The notes: a model not told the origin generated them from the letters alone. Shown: positions 16,802 through 27,685, counted from the first letter of the stretch. The stretch is DNA of 64,000 nt from QHWT01 sp963755695 (GCA_963755695.1 CAVWLB010000010.1:558001-622000); one strand, 5' to 3'. A program made the numbers and translations.

Positions 16802-17149
16802 ATGACAACCAAGCACCTCTACCTGACTCTTGCGCTGGTTGGTCTGGTCGTCCCCTATTACTTTTTCATCTCGTTCCTTTTGGCACATGGTCTCGACGGG
16901 TCGGCATTCCTGCGACAGCTCTTCGGGACGCCGATCTCGAGCTTCTTTGCCGCAGACTTGATCATTTCATGCGTGGTCTTCGTCGGCTTTCTCCTGAGGG
17001 AGTCGCGTCGGCATTCGATCGCGCACTGGTGGGCCTATCTCGTCGCGCTCGCGACGGTAGGTCTTTCTTTCGCGTTGCCGCTCTTCCTGTATGCGCGCGA
17101 GCGCGGCCGAGAGGCCGACATCCGGACCATTCGAGGATCGGTCGCGTGA
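16802..17149 (+). CDS. Small membrane protein, DUF2834 type
   Basis: The 115-residue protein has three hydrophobic segments (about residues 6-27, 44-63 and 75-96). The pattern LTLALVGLVVPYYFFISFL and ISSFFAADLIISCVVFVGFL matches DUF2834. A strong AGGAGG lies 8-13 bases before the ATG at 16802. The function is unknown. It is the last plus-strand gene before the convergent permease. Confidence 0.75.
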   Translation: MTTKHLYLTLALVGLVVPYYFFISFLLAHGLDGSAFLRQLFGTPISSFFAADLIISCVVFVGFLLRESRRHSIAHWWAYLVALATVGLSFALPLFLYARERGREADIRTIRGSVA

Positions 17150-17164
17150 CCCGTCGAACGGAGG

Positions 17165-19579
17165 CTACTCGTCGCGAAGCACAACCGCCGGGTCGACGCG
17201 GGTAGCCCTCAAAGCCGGCAGCGCGCACGCGGTGGCTGCGACAAGAGTCAGCAGCGCCACGACTCCCGAGAGCACAGCCGGGTCGAGAGGTTCGACTTCG
17301 AACAGCAGATCCTTCAAGAAACGCGTGAGCGCGACAGACAGGACGAGGCCAATGCACAGACCGGCCAGGGTAAGTCCGAGTCCCTCTCGAACAATCAACC
17401 TGAACGCGCGGGCGGGCGAAGCGCCAAGGGCAAGCCGCACGCCGATTTCGCGCGTCCGCTGGGTGACGGAATAGGCGAGCACGCCGTAAATACCGATACA
17501 GGCGAGACCGAGCGCGACGGCCGCGAACAGTCCGAGAAGAACAGTTTGGGCCTTCGACTGGGCCATCGAATCAGCGACCAGTTCCTCCATCGTCTCGACT
17601 TGCGCGACGCCCTGATCGGGATCCACTTCGCGCAGCTGCTGCTTGACTGCGCCGGCAATCGCCTGTGGATGTCCGATCGTCCTGATCACGAGACCGGCAA
17701 ACGGATAGGGTTGCTGGGCGTTCGACATGAACAGGCAGGGTTCCGGACTGGTTCGCATCTCGCTGTGACGGATGTCCGCGACGATGCCCACGACCTCCAC
17801 ATCGCCTGCGTCGTTCCACCAGACCCGAAGGCGTTTTCCGATTGGATCGTCGTCGCCAAACAGCGACCGTGCGGCACTGAGATTCAGCATGGCGACGTGA
17901 GGTGATCCGATGCGGTCGCGCGAGTCGAAATCCCGCCCCCGCAGGAGACGAATGCCCATCGCCTGGAAGTAGCCGGGTGACACGATCGAGACGTCACCGC
18001 CGGGCCGCTCGGAAGGCGCGGGTTCCGGCCGGTCCGCGCGGCAGTACCACGAGCCGCTGTTGCCGCCATCCATCGGGAGGCGGCCGATCGAGCCGGCGCC
18101 GATGACGCCAGGGAGGGCCCGCGCGCGATCGAGGATCTGATTGACGACCTCCGAGTGCAGCGCCCGGTCGCGCACGGGCAGCAGCCGCATGCGGACTGTC
18201 AGCACTCCCTCCGCCCGGAAACCTGGTTCGATCCGAATCAGTTTCACGAAGCTGTGCACCATGAGGCCGGCGCCGACGAGGAGGGGCAGCGCGAGCGCCA
18301 CTTCCACGGTGACCATCACCGCGCGCATTCGCCGGTGCGGCGCGGCCACCGAGCGGCCGCTGTCACGAAGGCCGTGCGTGAAATCCATGTCCCCAGACCT
18401 GAGCGCCGGTGCAAGACCGAAGAGGATCGCAGCGCCGAGGGTGACGCTGGCGGCAAACAGCAGCACCAGTGGATCGATTGAAATCTCGTCGAGCCGCGGC
18501 AAGCCGAACGATGCCGGCAGCAGCCGGACCATTGTCGCGATGCTCAACCAGGCGAGGCCCAGCCCGAGAATTCCGCCCAGTCCGGCGAGCAGCAGGCTTT
18601 CGACCATCATCAGGTGCAACAGACGTCCGCGTGCTGCTCCGAGCGCGAGCCGGATGCGCATCTCGCGGGCGCGACTCACCGAGCGCATCAACACTAGATT
18701 CGCAACGTTCGCGCATGCAATCAGCAGCAGGAACCCGACCGCGGCAAACAGCACCACCAGCAGACGCTCGACCGGACCGACCGTCTGCTGGTGCAGAGGC
18801 ACGACGGTCGCGCCCCAATCGCTGTTCACTTGCGGTCGCTCGCGTGCTGTTTGTGAGGCGATCGAGGACATTTCCGATTGTGCCGCCGCCGCGCTGGTTC
18901 CGCTCCGGAGTCGCGCAACGACGGAATAGTTGCGTCCGTTTTCCGGAACGGTAGGAAGGGGCACGAACACTTCGACTTTGGGGTCGGGAAACGTGAAGTC
19001 TGCAGGCATCACGCCGACGATCGTGTGGTGCTTGACATCGACCGACAGTCGTTGCCCGAGGACGTCCGGTCGGCTGCCGAAGTTGCGCTGCCAGAACCCG
19101 TGGGTCAGCACCACGACCGGAGCCGCTCCCGGCCGGTCTTCGCCATCGACGAAGGTTCGTCCAAACAGTGGCGGGACGCCGAGCACTCGAAAGAAATCGG
19201 CGGTCACAGCCGCACCGGAGACCTGAATCGGTCCGTTCCCGCCAATGAGGTTCATCGGCGCTCGAACGAATGCGGCCATTCCGTCGAAGCGGCGGGCGCG
19301 ATCGTGCCAGTCGATGAAGTTGCTCATCGATACGACGTTTCGGTGCTCGCTCTTCGGAGGTTGTTCCCAGAGCATCACCAGTCGCCCTGCCTCGGGGAAT
19401 CGCAGCGACCGCAGCAGTACAGAATTCACGATGGTGAATATGGCGGTGGTTGCACCAATTCCGAGCGCGAGCGTGGCGCACGCGATCACGGTAAAGCTCG
19501 AGGAGCGACGCAGGGACCGGATGGCGTAGCGCACATCGTAAGTGATGCGCTCAACAGACGGGACGCTCCAGTAGTTCAT
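17165..19579 (-). CDS. FtsX/MacB-type permease, acidobacterial duplicated orphan permease
   Basis: The roughly 804-residue protein starts with an N-terminal motif (DVRYAIRSLRRSSSFTVIAC) and contains two copies of the MacB periplasmic core followed by FtsX-type membrane domains. Membrane segments lie near residues 30-50 and 255-275 and in further groups around 310-360, 410-430 and 660-790. This is the architecture of acidobacterial duplicated orphan permeases, which lack their own ATPase gene, as here. I use the second ATG (19579, MNYWSV); a start at 19600 would add seven residues. The substrate is unknown. Confidence 0.9.
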   Translation of the reverse strand: MNYWSVPSVERITYDVRYAIRSLRRSSSFTVIACATLALGIGATTAIFTIVNSVLLRSLRFPEAGRLVMLWEQPPKSEHRNVVSMSNFIDWHDRARRFDGMAAFVRAPMNLIGGNGPIQVSGAAVTADFFRVLGVPPLFGRTFVDGEDRPGAAPVVVLTHGFWQRNFGSRPDVLGQRLSVDVKHHTIVGVMPADFTFPDPKVEVFVPLPTVPENGRNYSVVARLRSGTSAAAAQSEMSSIASQTARERPQVNSDWGATVVPLHQQTVGPVERLLVVLFAAVGFLLLIACANVANLVLMRSVSRAREMRIRLALGAARGRLLHLMMVESLLLAGLGGILGLGLAWLSIATMVRLLPASFGLPRLDEISIDPLVLLFAASVTLGAAILFGLAPALRSGDMDFTHGLRDSGRSVAAPHRRMRAVMVTVEVALALPLLVGAGLMVHSFVKLIRIEPGFRAEGVLTVRMRLLPVRDRALHSEVVNQILDRARALPGVIGAGSIGRLPMDGGNSGSWYCRADRPEPAPSERPGGDVSIVSPGYFQAMGIRLLRGRDFDSRDRIGSPHVAMLNLSAARSLFGDDDPIGKRLRVWWNDAGDVEVVGIVADIRHSEMRTSPEPCLFMSNAQQPYPFAGLVIRTIGHPQAIAGAVKQQLREVDPDQGVAQVETMEELVADSMAQSKAQTVLLGLFAAVALGLACIGIYGVLAYSVTQRTREIGVRLALGASPARAFRLIVREGLGLTLAGLCIGLVLSVALTRFLKDLLFEVEPLDPAVLSGVVALLTLVAATACALPALRATRVDPAVVLRDE

Positions 19580-19763
19580 CGTCGTCGAGCTCCAACGCAA
19601 CAGATGATCGGTGTGCCTTTCTTACACAACGCATGTAGCGTGATGCGACACCCCGGTACGGCATCAACGGTATTACTTTCCCCTAAACGACGCCAGCGTC
19701 CCACAGGCTCGCTTCTTGCCACGCACTGCGCCTGCGCGGTCCGGGCAAACTGGAGTGTATCGA

Positions 19764-22727
19764 ATGATAGGACGAAGTCATCGCGCCGCCATAGCGGTGG
19801 CAGTCGTGGTGCTGCTGCTGGTCGGCGTCGCTCGCAGCTACCGCCTCGCCGCGCAAGGAGCCGGAACGCTAGGTCCGCCATTCACGGTCCGAGTGCTCGC
19901 GGCCGCGTTGCCCGAGGCGGCATTCGACCTCAGGTTTTTCACCGGCCCAGTCAAGACCAAACCGGATGGAGAGATCATCACCGGGCCTGGCTTCACTGGC
20001 CAGCGCAACCTCGTTGGTGCCGAATCAGCGGGGGTTCGTGCCGGCCAGGAGCGTTTCACCAAAATCATGTTCGGCGTGGGTTACTTCGATGGACGTCCGA
20101 ATCCCGGCGACCGCATCGATCCTAACAATCCGATCGTGGAGAGCGGAGGACAGCACTGGCCTCATGTGAAGCAGCCGATGCGAAGCTGGCCGAACTCCGT
20201 GGCGCTCACGCGGGACGGCGCAAAGCTATATGTCACGCTACCCGGTCGTGAAGGCTATCCGGACTGGCGCGTTGCCGTCGTCGACACGGCGCAACGGCGC
20301 GTGACCCGATGGATAGATCTTCGGCCGGCGGGGCAGACACGCGGGACGCGGCCTCTGGGAATTGCCGTCTCGCCGGTAGCGCCGTTCGCCGTCGTTCTGA
20401 ACGAGTACGCGAACTTCGCGACCGTGATCAACACGGCCACCGATACCGTGCTCGGTTTCTTCGCGACCGATTTCTACGGCGAGGACCTCGTGTTCAACGC
20501 GGACGGGACGCGGCTGTACACCACCGATCGATTCAAGGACGAAGTGCGCGCGTTCAGAGTCGATCCCGGACCGAGCTTCACGCAGATCGCGGAGATTCCG
20601 TCGGGAGCAACCCAGCTCGATCGCACGAACCCGCGCGACCTCGCCATCAGCGCGGACGGCACCAAGCTGTTCGTGGCCAACACGCTCGGCCACACGATTG
20701 GCGTCATCAACATCGCCAGTGATGCCAACACGCTGGTGGCAACGATGCCGGTCGGCGGATTGTCGACCGACGTCAAGATCGCCGGCAAGTGGGGCTTCGT
20801 GTCCGGTCACGAGACCAACAACGCGCTGAACCAGCCTGAAAGCGGCCACGGCATGCCCACGAGGCGCGCGGGCACCTTCATCAGAAACGACGGCACGCCA
20901 CTCGGCTACACGCCGGTGATGACCGATGCGACACAGGCCACGACCTTCGACGATCTCGGAACCGAGTTGAACGTGTTCAACCCGGTCACCAACCAGTTCG
21001 TCTTCCGCTACGTGGATTTCCAGCGGGACCAGTCTCTGCTCGCGCGGCCTGGGCAGATTTTCGATCTCAAGGACCACACGCCGGAGCAGGAGATCATTCG
21101 TGGAAGCGGTGCCGAGCAGATGACCGTTCATGACGATTTGTTGTTCGTGAGCCAGCTGCACTCGGACAAGGTCGAAGTGTTCCACATCAATCAGACGACA
21201 AACGATCCCTCGCAGGCCCTCACGCACCTCGGCCTCCAGTTCACCGGCGGCATAACGCCGCAGGGAATCGCGGTGTCGCCCGACGGACAGACGGTGTTCG
21301 TGGCCAACATGCAGACCGAAGACGTATCGTTCCTCGGCGTCGGGCCGAACGGCGCTCTCACGCGACAGGGCCACATTCCAGTCGGGGTGACCGACAGCAC
21401 ACCCGACCCCGTCAAGGGCGGTCATGGGGATCATCTGTTCGCCACGCACGAGGAAGTCGGGCTGCGGTGGCTGTTCACGCAGTCGTATTCGGACGACGGC
21501 CAAAAATCGTGCGGGCACTGCCACTGGCAGAGCCGTCACGACGGGGGTGCCTGGAATGTCGGCGGCAATGCCATCGGCGGTCCGAAGGCTGTCCCGCAGA
21601 ACAAGGACATCTCCGACAACTGGCCGGAGTGGTTCGAGGGTCTGAGCACGGACATGAACTCTTACGCCTCGTCCTGTAACGGCGAGCTCGTCGTGGCCGA
21701 GCGCGTGACGGCGGTGTTCCCACAACCATTGCTGGCCGACCGGCTACGGGCGCGCGATGCATTCGTCAAGCAGAAGACCGCCGAGAACTCGCGTGCGATC
21801 AACCGTCCCGAGCTGAGCGGGGATGCGTTCTCGATCGGCTTCTACGATATGGCCTTCGACCAGATCCTCTGGAGTCAGAACGAGACCCGGTTGATGCCCA
21901 ATCCATTACGGCAGTTTCCTTCGGCTACCGACGCGTCACGCGTGGCGCGTGGCAAGCAGCTCTTTACTCAGGAAGTGGGCCAGGGGGGCGCCGGCTGCGC
22001 GAGCTGCCATCACAACGGCAACAGGATCACCAACGGTGAAGTGGACGATACGTTCCAGGATTTCAACATCCACGAGCCGGGAGTGATCGCAGAAACGACG
22101 GTCAGCAACGAGGGGCCGTTTACCCGGCTTGGGAACGACTACTTCTTCAAGGAATTTCTTCCGCCGCAGGACCTGGGAGGCCGGCAGAACATCGGCAGCC
22201 GGAACACCAAGCACCTGCGGGCGTTCTGGGACAGCGTACCGCGCTGGTTGAACCACGGCCTGGCGCACAGCATTCGGGAGATCCTGCTCGCGCCCGATTC
22301 GGACAAGCTGCGGCCGGGCGAGCGCGGCTTCAACTTCAGGACGGTCCGTACCGATGCGGAGCGGGTGACAGCGCACGATTTCCTTGGAGGCCCGGAGGTC
22401 AGGCTGCCGGTGGAGGTTCCGATTACCGCTGCGGACAGCAGTGGCGCCCTGGCCGGCGACGGCAAAGGACCGCTGCTCGTCAGTCTCGATCCGCCAACGC
22501 CGATTGCCGGGGACCCGCAGCTCGCGGCATATCCGGAAGGACGGCTGGTCGTGGATCGTCTGGGGACCAATAACCTCGCGCTGCTAATCGTGGGAGGCCA
22601 GATCAATCCGGCGCTCGCGCAGAACAACATCCAGGTGATCAAAAACACCCATGGCATGACGTCGCAGCTGAATGCGGTCGATATCGATGCGTTGTCGGCG
22701 TACTTGATGTCGCTGCAGAAACAGTAG
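19764..22727 (+). CDS. Exported beta-propeller protein with di-heme peroxidase-type domain
   Basis: The product (about 987 residues) has an N-terminal signal or anchor (AAIAVAVVVLLLVGVA). The first two thirds hold YVTN-type propeller repeats, for example LAISADGTKLFVANTLGHTI and GIAVSPDGQTVFVANMQ. The last third holds two heme c motifs, CGHCH and CASCH, with a layout like cytochrome c peroxidase/MauG proteins. It is therefore a periplasmic or surface c-type cytochrome, perhaps a peroxidase or a substrate oxidase. The ATG at 19764 has GGAG eight bases upstream and gives a clean signal peptide. A 10-bp GC hairpin follows the stop. Confidence 0.85.
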   Translation: MIGRSHRAAIAVAVVVLLLVGVARSYRLAAQGAGTLGPPFTVRVLAAALPEAAFDLRFFTGPVKTKPDGEIITGPGFTGQRNLVGAESAGVRAGQERFTKIMFGVGYFDGRPNPGDRIDPNNPIVESGGQHWPHVKQPMRSWPNSVALTRDGAKLYVTLPGREGYPDWRVAVVDTAQRRVTRWIDLRPAGQTRGTRPLGIAVSPVAPFAVVLNEYANFATVINTATDTVLGFFATDFYGEDLVFNADGTRLYTTDRFKDEVRAFRVDPGPSFTQIAEIPSGATQLDRTNPRDLAISADGTKLFVANTLGHTIGVINIASDANTLVATMPVGGLSTDVKIAGKWGFVSGHETNNALNQPESGHGMPTRRAGTFIRNDGTPLGYTPVMTDATQATTFDDLGTELNVFNPVTNQFVFRYVDFQRDQSLLARPGQIFDLKDHTPEQEIIRGSGAEQMTVHDDLLFVSQLHSDKVEVFHINQTTNDPSQALTHLGLQFTGGITPQGIAVSPDGQTVFVANMQTEDVSFLGVGPNGALTRQGHIPVGVTDSTPDPVKGGHGDHLFATHEEVGLRWLFTQSYSDDGQKSCGHCHWQSRHDGGAWNVGGNAIGGPKAVPQNKDISDNWPEWFEGLSTDMNSYASSCNGELVVAERVTAVFPQPLLADRLRARDAFVKQKTAENSRAINRPELSGDAFSIGFYDMAFDQILWSQNETRLMPNPLRQFPSATDASRVARGKQLFTQEVGQGGAGCASCHHNGNRITNGEVDDTFQDFNIHEPGVIAETTVSNEGPFTRLGNDYFFKEFLPPQDLGGRQNIGSRNTKHLRAFWDSVPRWLNHGLAHSIREILLAPDSDKLRPGERGFNFRTVRTDAERVTAHDFLGGPEVRLPVEVPITAADSSGALAGDGKGPLLVSLDPPTPIAGDPQLAAYPEGRLVVDRLGTNNLALLIVGGQINPALAQNNIQVIKNTHGMTSQLNAVDIDALSAYLMSLQKQ

Positions 22728-22744
22728 TCCACAACCGAGTAAGT

Positions 22745-22770
22745 GGAGGCCGGCGCTCGAGCCGGCCTCC
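22745..22770 (+). terminator. GC-rich hairpin after the cytochrome gene
   Basis: GGAGGCCGGC (22745-22754) pairs perfectly with GCCGGCCTCC (22761-22770) across a six-base loop. It lies 18 bases after the stop codon but lacks a T tract, so it may be a weak terminator or a transcript-end stabiliser. Confidence 0.55.
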
Positions 22771-22774
22771 GCAA

Positions 22775-22935
22775 CGCGCCACAGAGACCACAGAGGCCAC
22801 AGAACAACACGGAAGAATACAGACACAGCCTTGGTTCTGCTTTTCGAACGGAAGAACACAGACACAGCGTTGGTCCTGCTTTTCGAGTTGTGTTGTGCAG
22901 TGTTCTTCAGTGTTCTTCTGTGGCCCTTTTTCGGT
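22775..22935. repeat. Repeat array, TTCTGTGGCC family, with inverted arms
   Basis: The left part holds CCACAGAGACCACAGAGGCC and two near-identical tandem copies of a unit running from AGACACAGC through TTGGT and CTGCTTTTCGA (about 22824-22889). The right part (about 22895-22930) holds the complement, GTGTTCTTCTGTGGCCC. The motif is the same as at 5330-5444. The rest of the spacer to 23009 holds nothing else I can identify. Confidence 0.75.
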
Positions 22936-23009
22936 GGCGCTGAGCCGTCGCAGCAGCCCGGCGACCCCGATCGACGAGGTGGGGTTCGGGATCCCGGAGG
23001 CAACTCCTG

Positions 23010-23594
23010 GTGGATTGCGACACCCGTTACATGAGGGGACGAGGACACCAACGGTACGTCGCGCTCATCCGTGCGATCAACGTGCCCGGGCACCAGAGTC
23101 TGAGAATGGACGATGTGCGTCGGGCGTTCGAGGCGGCGCGATTCCACAACGTGCGCACGTGCCTTCAGAGCGGCAACGTTATCTTCGATTGCCCTCGCGC
23201 AAGCCCGGCCGCCGTCCATCAGGCGATTCGCCGGGCATTCTGCAAACGGTTCGATGCCGAGCCGGAGTTCGTGCTCCGCAGCAGTCGTGAAATGGAACGG
23301 ATGGTCGGCAGCGACCCGTTCAGGCGTGAAGCAGCGGCCGGCCCGCGGGTGAAGCTGTACGTCGCCTTCCTCCTTCGGCAACCGAGACGCACTCCGGCAT
23401 TTCCGCTCGTCTCGGCGAAGCAAGCGCTCACCGCAGTAGCAATGACCAACCTGGAAGTCTTTCTCGTCAGCCGTCTCAAGCCGAACGGATTCTTCGGATT
23501 TCCGAACAACTTCATCGAACAGGCGCTGAGCGTTCCGGCCACCACCCGGAACTGGTCGACCGTCACCAAGATCGTGACCGCTCTCGGCGACTGA
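23010..23594 (+). CDS. DUF1697 family protein
   Basis: The 194-residue protein has the family hallmark YVALIRAINVPGHQSLRMDD near the N-terminus, then TCLQSGNVIF and a C-terminal segment ending TTRNWSTVTKI, all standard for DUF1697. The GTG at 23010 has CGGAGG upstream; an ATG at 23031 is an alternative. No function is known for the family. The protein has neither signal peptide nor membrane segment. Confidence 0.85.
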   Translation: MDCDTRYMRGRGHQRYVALIRAINVPGHQSLRMDDVRRAFEAARFHNVRTCLQSGNVIFDCPRASPAAVHQAIRRAFCKRFDAEPEFVLRSSREMERMVGSDPFRREAAAGPRVKLYVAFLLRQPRRTPAFPLVSAKQALTAVAMTNLEVFLVSRLKPNGFFGFPNNFIEQALSVPATTRNWSTVTKIVTALGD

Positions 23595-23609
23595 CCGCGA
23601 CATAATCGA

Positions 23610-24554
23610 ATGATGACTCGACACTCGATGACTCGGACCATGGCCGTGCTGGTTTTCGGCGCGGTGAGTTTTCAGCCGACACGCGCGCAACAAGCCGCGA
23701 CGTCGCAGAGGCCTTCATCCGATCTCCTGCGCCAGGCGCAGCAGCTGATGAGCGAGGGAAAGGAGCAGGAGGCGGTGGCCTCCGCACGACAGGCGGTCGC
23801 AGCTTCACCGCAGTCCTACGAGGCGCAGAACACGCTCGGTGCCATGCTCGATCTCGCCGGGCAGTACAAGGAAGCTCGAGACGTCTTCACGAAGGCCGCG
23901 GAGGTTGCAGCCGACGCCGACGACAAAGCACGGGCCAGGCGCGCGATTGCCATCTCCTACGGTTTCGAAGGGGACTGCAGCAACGCAACCAAGGTCGAGG
24001 ACCCGCTGTATCGGCAATACCTCGACGCGAAGGATTTCAACACTGCCGGTGGCGTGGCCAACGAACTGGCACGTCTCTGTCTGGACGCGGGCGACATTGA
24101 ATCTGCCGAGCGCTGGTACAAGATGGGTTCCGACGCTGGCCTGCGGGACCCGGAGATCAAGGCGGACGGGCAGGACCTGTGGCACTTCCGGCTCGAGCAC
24201 GCGCTGGCGCGCATCGCGGCCCGCCGCGGACAGAAGGCCGATGCCGAAAAGCATGTCGCGGCGGCGAAAGAGATTCTCGATCGCGGCAACCTGCCGGAAC
24301 AACAGAAGGAGTACTTCCCGTACCTCGCCGGCTACGTCGCGCTCCAAACCGGAGACTACAAGACCGCACTCGCGGAGCTGCAACAGGGGAATCAGAACGA
24401 CGCTTACGTGCTCGGTCTAATCGCCCAGACTTACGAGAAGCTCGGGCAACAGGACCAGGCGATGGAGTACTACCGGAAGGTCATGGCCTCGACCACCCAC
24501 AACCCGACCACCGCCGGGTCGCGGCCGCTCGCGCGCCGGAAGCTGGCAGGGTAG
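23610..24554 (+). CDS. Exported TPR-repeat protein
   Basis: A hydrophobic N-terminus (MTRTMAVLVFGAVSFQPTRA) is a probable signal peptide. Several TPR-like helix pairs follow, for example YEAQNTLGAMLDLAGQYKEA near residues 70-100 and YVLGLIAQTYEKLGQQDQAM near the C-terminus. The ATG at 23628 (MTRTM) may be the true start. Such proteins usually act as scaffolds in the periplasm; no partner is evident here. Confidence 0.75.
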   Translation: MMTRHSMTRTMAVLVFGAVSFQPTRAQQAATSQRPSSDLLRQAQQLMSEGKEQEAVASARQAVAASPQSYEAQNTLGAMLDLAGQYKEARDVFTKAAEVAADADDKARARRAIAISYGFEGDCSNATKVEDPLYRQYLDAKDFNTAGGVANELARLCLDAGDIESAERWYKMGSDAGLRDPEIKADGQDLWHFRLEHALARIAARRGQKADAEKHVAAAKEILDRGNLPEQQKEYFPYLAGYVALQTGDYKTALAELQQGNQNDAYVLGLIAQTYEKLGQQDQAMEYYRKVMASTTHNPTTAGSRPLARRKLAG

Positions 24555-24741
24555 GCGCATCCAGGACCAGTCGGGGTCGCTCGCGGCTCACCAGCCGGGT
24601 CCAAAAGACCCGGCGTTCATCGACATTTGCGCGCTGACGATTCGGTCCGTTCGACTTCAGATTCGTCGGCATCAAGCCGGTCTGGTACTGCATTTCCGTG
24701 CATTTCGCGCTGGCACACCGCTCGCAATGTGCGGGCGCGCT

Positions 24742-25447
24742 ATGAGCTCCCGCTCTCGAATTATTGTTGCGTCCCCGCATGCGGCCGAACGTGAAACCCT
24801 GGCCACATGGTTGTCTTCCGAGGGTTTCGAGCCGGTCCGGGCGGCCAGCGCGCCTGCCGCGATTGAGGCGCTGCGCGCCAGGCCGTTCGACCTGTTCGTC
24901 ACCGATTACGATTTCGCGCTCGTCAATGAAGTGCATGCGGCGGCGCGCGGAAAGGCCCGCAATTCACAGACTCCGATCATCGTGATTGGCCAGCCGGATG
25001 CCGCCGCGCAGGCGCGGATGGAAACCCGTGGGGCGAGCTACGTGGTACGCCCGGTCGATCGCACCAATTTCATGTGCATTCTGTCGATGGCGCTGGCGGA
25101 CGACCGCCCGTTGCGGCGCTCGGTTCGAAGGCCAGTTCGCTTCGAGGCGACCGCGGACGGAACCCCGTGTCACCTTCTCGATGTCAGCAATGAAGGCCTG
25201 CGCCTGGAGTTACCGCGCACCCGGCGGTCGCTGCTGCCGTACTTCAACGTCCGCGTGCCGATCGTCGGCACCACGATGATCGCGCAGCGCGTGTGGATCA
25301 CCGGATTGCGGGTTGCCGGGTACTGCCTCGGATGTGATTTGTTGCGGCGCGGCGCTGGTCAACAACAACGCACGGATCGACCGGGCGTGGCGCATGTTCG
25401 TCGATGCGATTCCGGCGCCTGTGCAGTCGTTGCGCGTGCAGTCCTGA
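24742..25447 (+). CDS. Degenerate receiver domain fused to PilZ (one frameshift)
   Basis: Residues 1-120 resemble a response-regulator receiver, but the N-terminal acidic pair is missing (RIIVASPHAAERE), and the usual lysine is an arginine (YVVRPVDR). Asp remains in VTDYDF. The rest is a PilZ domain with both c-di-GMP motifs, RRSVR (RxxxR) and DVSNEG (DxSxxG). The C-terminus must be read after a shift near 25345-25352, where one extra base precedes ALVNNNARIDRAWRMFVDAI; the gene then stops at 25447. It is probably a c-di-GMP effector that does not depend on phosphorylation. An earlier ATG exists at 24727. Confidence 0.8.
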
Positions 25448-25458
25448 CGCGAGAAAAA

Positions 25459-25495
25459 AACGGCCGGCTGAGATTTCCCCAGCCGGCCGTTCTCT
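25459..25495. terminator. Bidirectional intrinsic terminator between receiver-PilZ gene and groEL
   Basis: AACGGCCGGCTG (25459-25470) pairs with CAGCCGGCCGTT (25480-25491). On the minus strand the stem is followed by a run of T, which makes a strong terminator for groES-groEL. On the plus strand the following TCTCTTT is weaker. Confidence 0.85.
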
Positions 25496-25510
25496 TTGAG
25501 GCCTGAGCCT

Positions 25511-25547
25511 GCTTGTCTGCCGTAGCCGCTTCGCGGCGAAGGCGGAA
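25511..25547. repeat. Dispersed 36-bp element, copy 1
   Basis: The stretch contains the palindromic core CCGCTTCGCGG. Its reverse complement matches 42801-42837 at about 34 of 36 positions. It lies between the terminator and the groEL stop codon. Confidence 0.75.
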
Positions 25548-25550
25548 GCC

Positions 25551-27178
<1,628 letters not shown>

Positions 27179-27200
27179 GATTCGTTGAATCTCCTTCGAC

Positions 27201-27518
27201 TTAGTTCTCGAGGATGGCGAGGATCTCTTCCTCGCGCATGATCAGGCGCTCTTCACCGTCGATTTTGATTTCCTGGCCGGAGTACTTGCCGAACAGGACG
27301 GTATCGCCGACCTTCACGTCGAGCGGCGTCACCTTGCCATCTTTCTCGGTCTTGCCCTTGCCGACGGCGACCACGCGTCCCTGCTGCGGCTTTTCCTTCG
27401 CCGTGTCGGGAATGATGATCCCGCCTACTTTCTGTTCGCCTTCCTCGAGGCGCTCCACAATCACCCGGTCGTGCAGGGGACGGATCTTCGTTGCAGTCTT
27501 TGTTGCGGTTGCTGCCAT
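27201..27518 (-). CDS. groES: Co-chaperonin GroES
   Basis: The 105-residue protein is the GroEL cap. The mobile-loop region (EEGEQKVGGIIIPDTAKEKP) and the closing EERLIMREEEILAIL are typical. It carries about ten extra Thr/Ala/Lys residues at the N-terminus compared with the core of the family. It is the first gene of a groES-groEL operon on the minus strand. The leader of about 160 bases contains two hairpin repeat modules (27606-27657). Confidence 0.97.
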   Translation of the reverse strand: MAATATKTATKIRPLHDRVIVERLEEGEQKVGGIIIPDTAKEKPQQGRVVAVGKGKTEKDGKVTPLDVKVGDTVLFGKYSGQEIKIDGEERLIMREEEILAILEN

Positions 27519-27605
27519 AGCGGTTTTTTCTCCGTAGCTAAGATTGCTGGGTTGGGGGCGGTTGCACGACGCGCGGGACCGGCGGTACCCGGTCTAGATC
27601 CCTGG

Positions 27606-27657
27606 CGGGTCTGAAGACCCGCCCTACAGCGGCGTCCGAAGACCTGCCCTACAGCAC
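27606..27657. repeat. Hairpin element with CCCTACAG tail, two modules
   Basis: GGCGGGTCTGAAGACCCGCC and GGCGTCCGAAGACCTGCC are two hairpins, each followed by CTACAGC. The same architecture is found at 35818-35912 and 46695-46758. Here it lies in the groES leader. Confidence 0.7.
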
Positions 27658-27658
27658 G

Positions 27659-27685
27659 TTAGCAATCAGCCTGACCGACTGCTAA
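27659..27685 (-). promoter_or_regulatory. CIRCE-type operator (HrcA site) of groES-groEL
   Basis: TTAGCAATC and GACTGCTAA are separated by exactly nine bases. The CIRCE consensus is TTAGCACTC-N9-GAGTGCTAA, so 16 of 18 positions match. It directly abuts the -10 box, over the expected transcription start, where HrcA would block initiation until heat shock. hrcA is not in the window. Confidence 0.9.

Noticed and set aside
20238..21725. Long antisense reading frame within the cytochrome gene
   Set aside because: High GC content with third-position bias opens antisense frames; the sense product has clear heme and propeller motifs. The same applies to long frames opposite ffh, ribBA, cinA, the NtrY-like kinase and the NtrX-like regulator.
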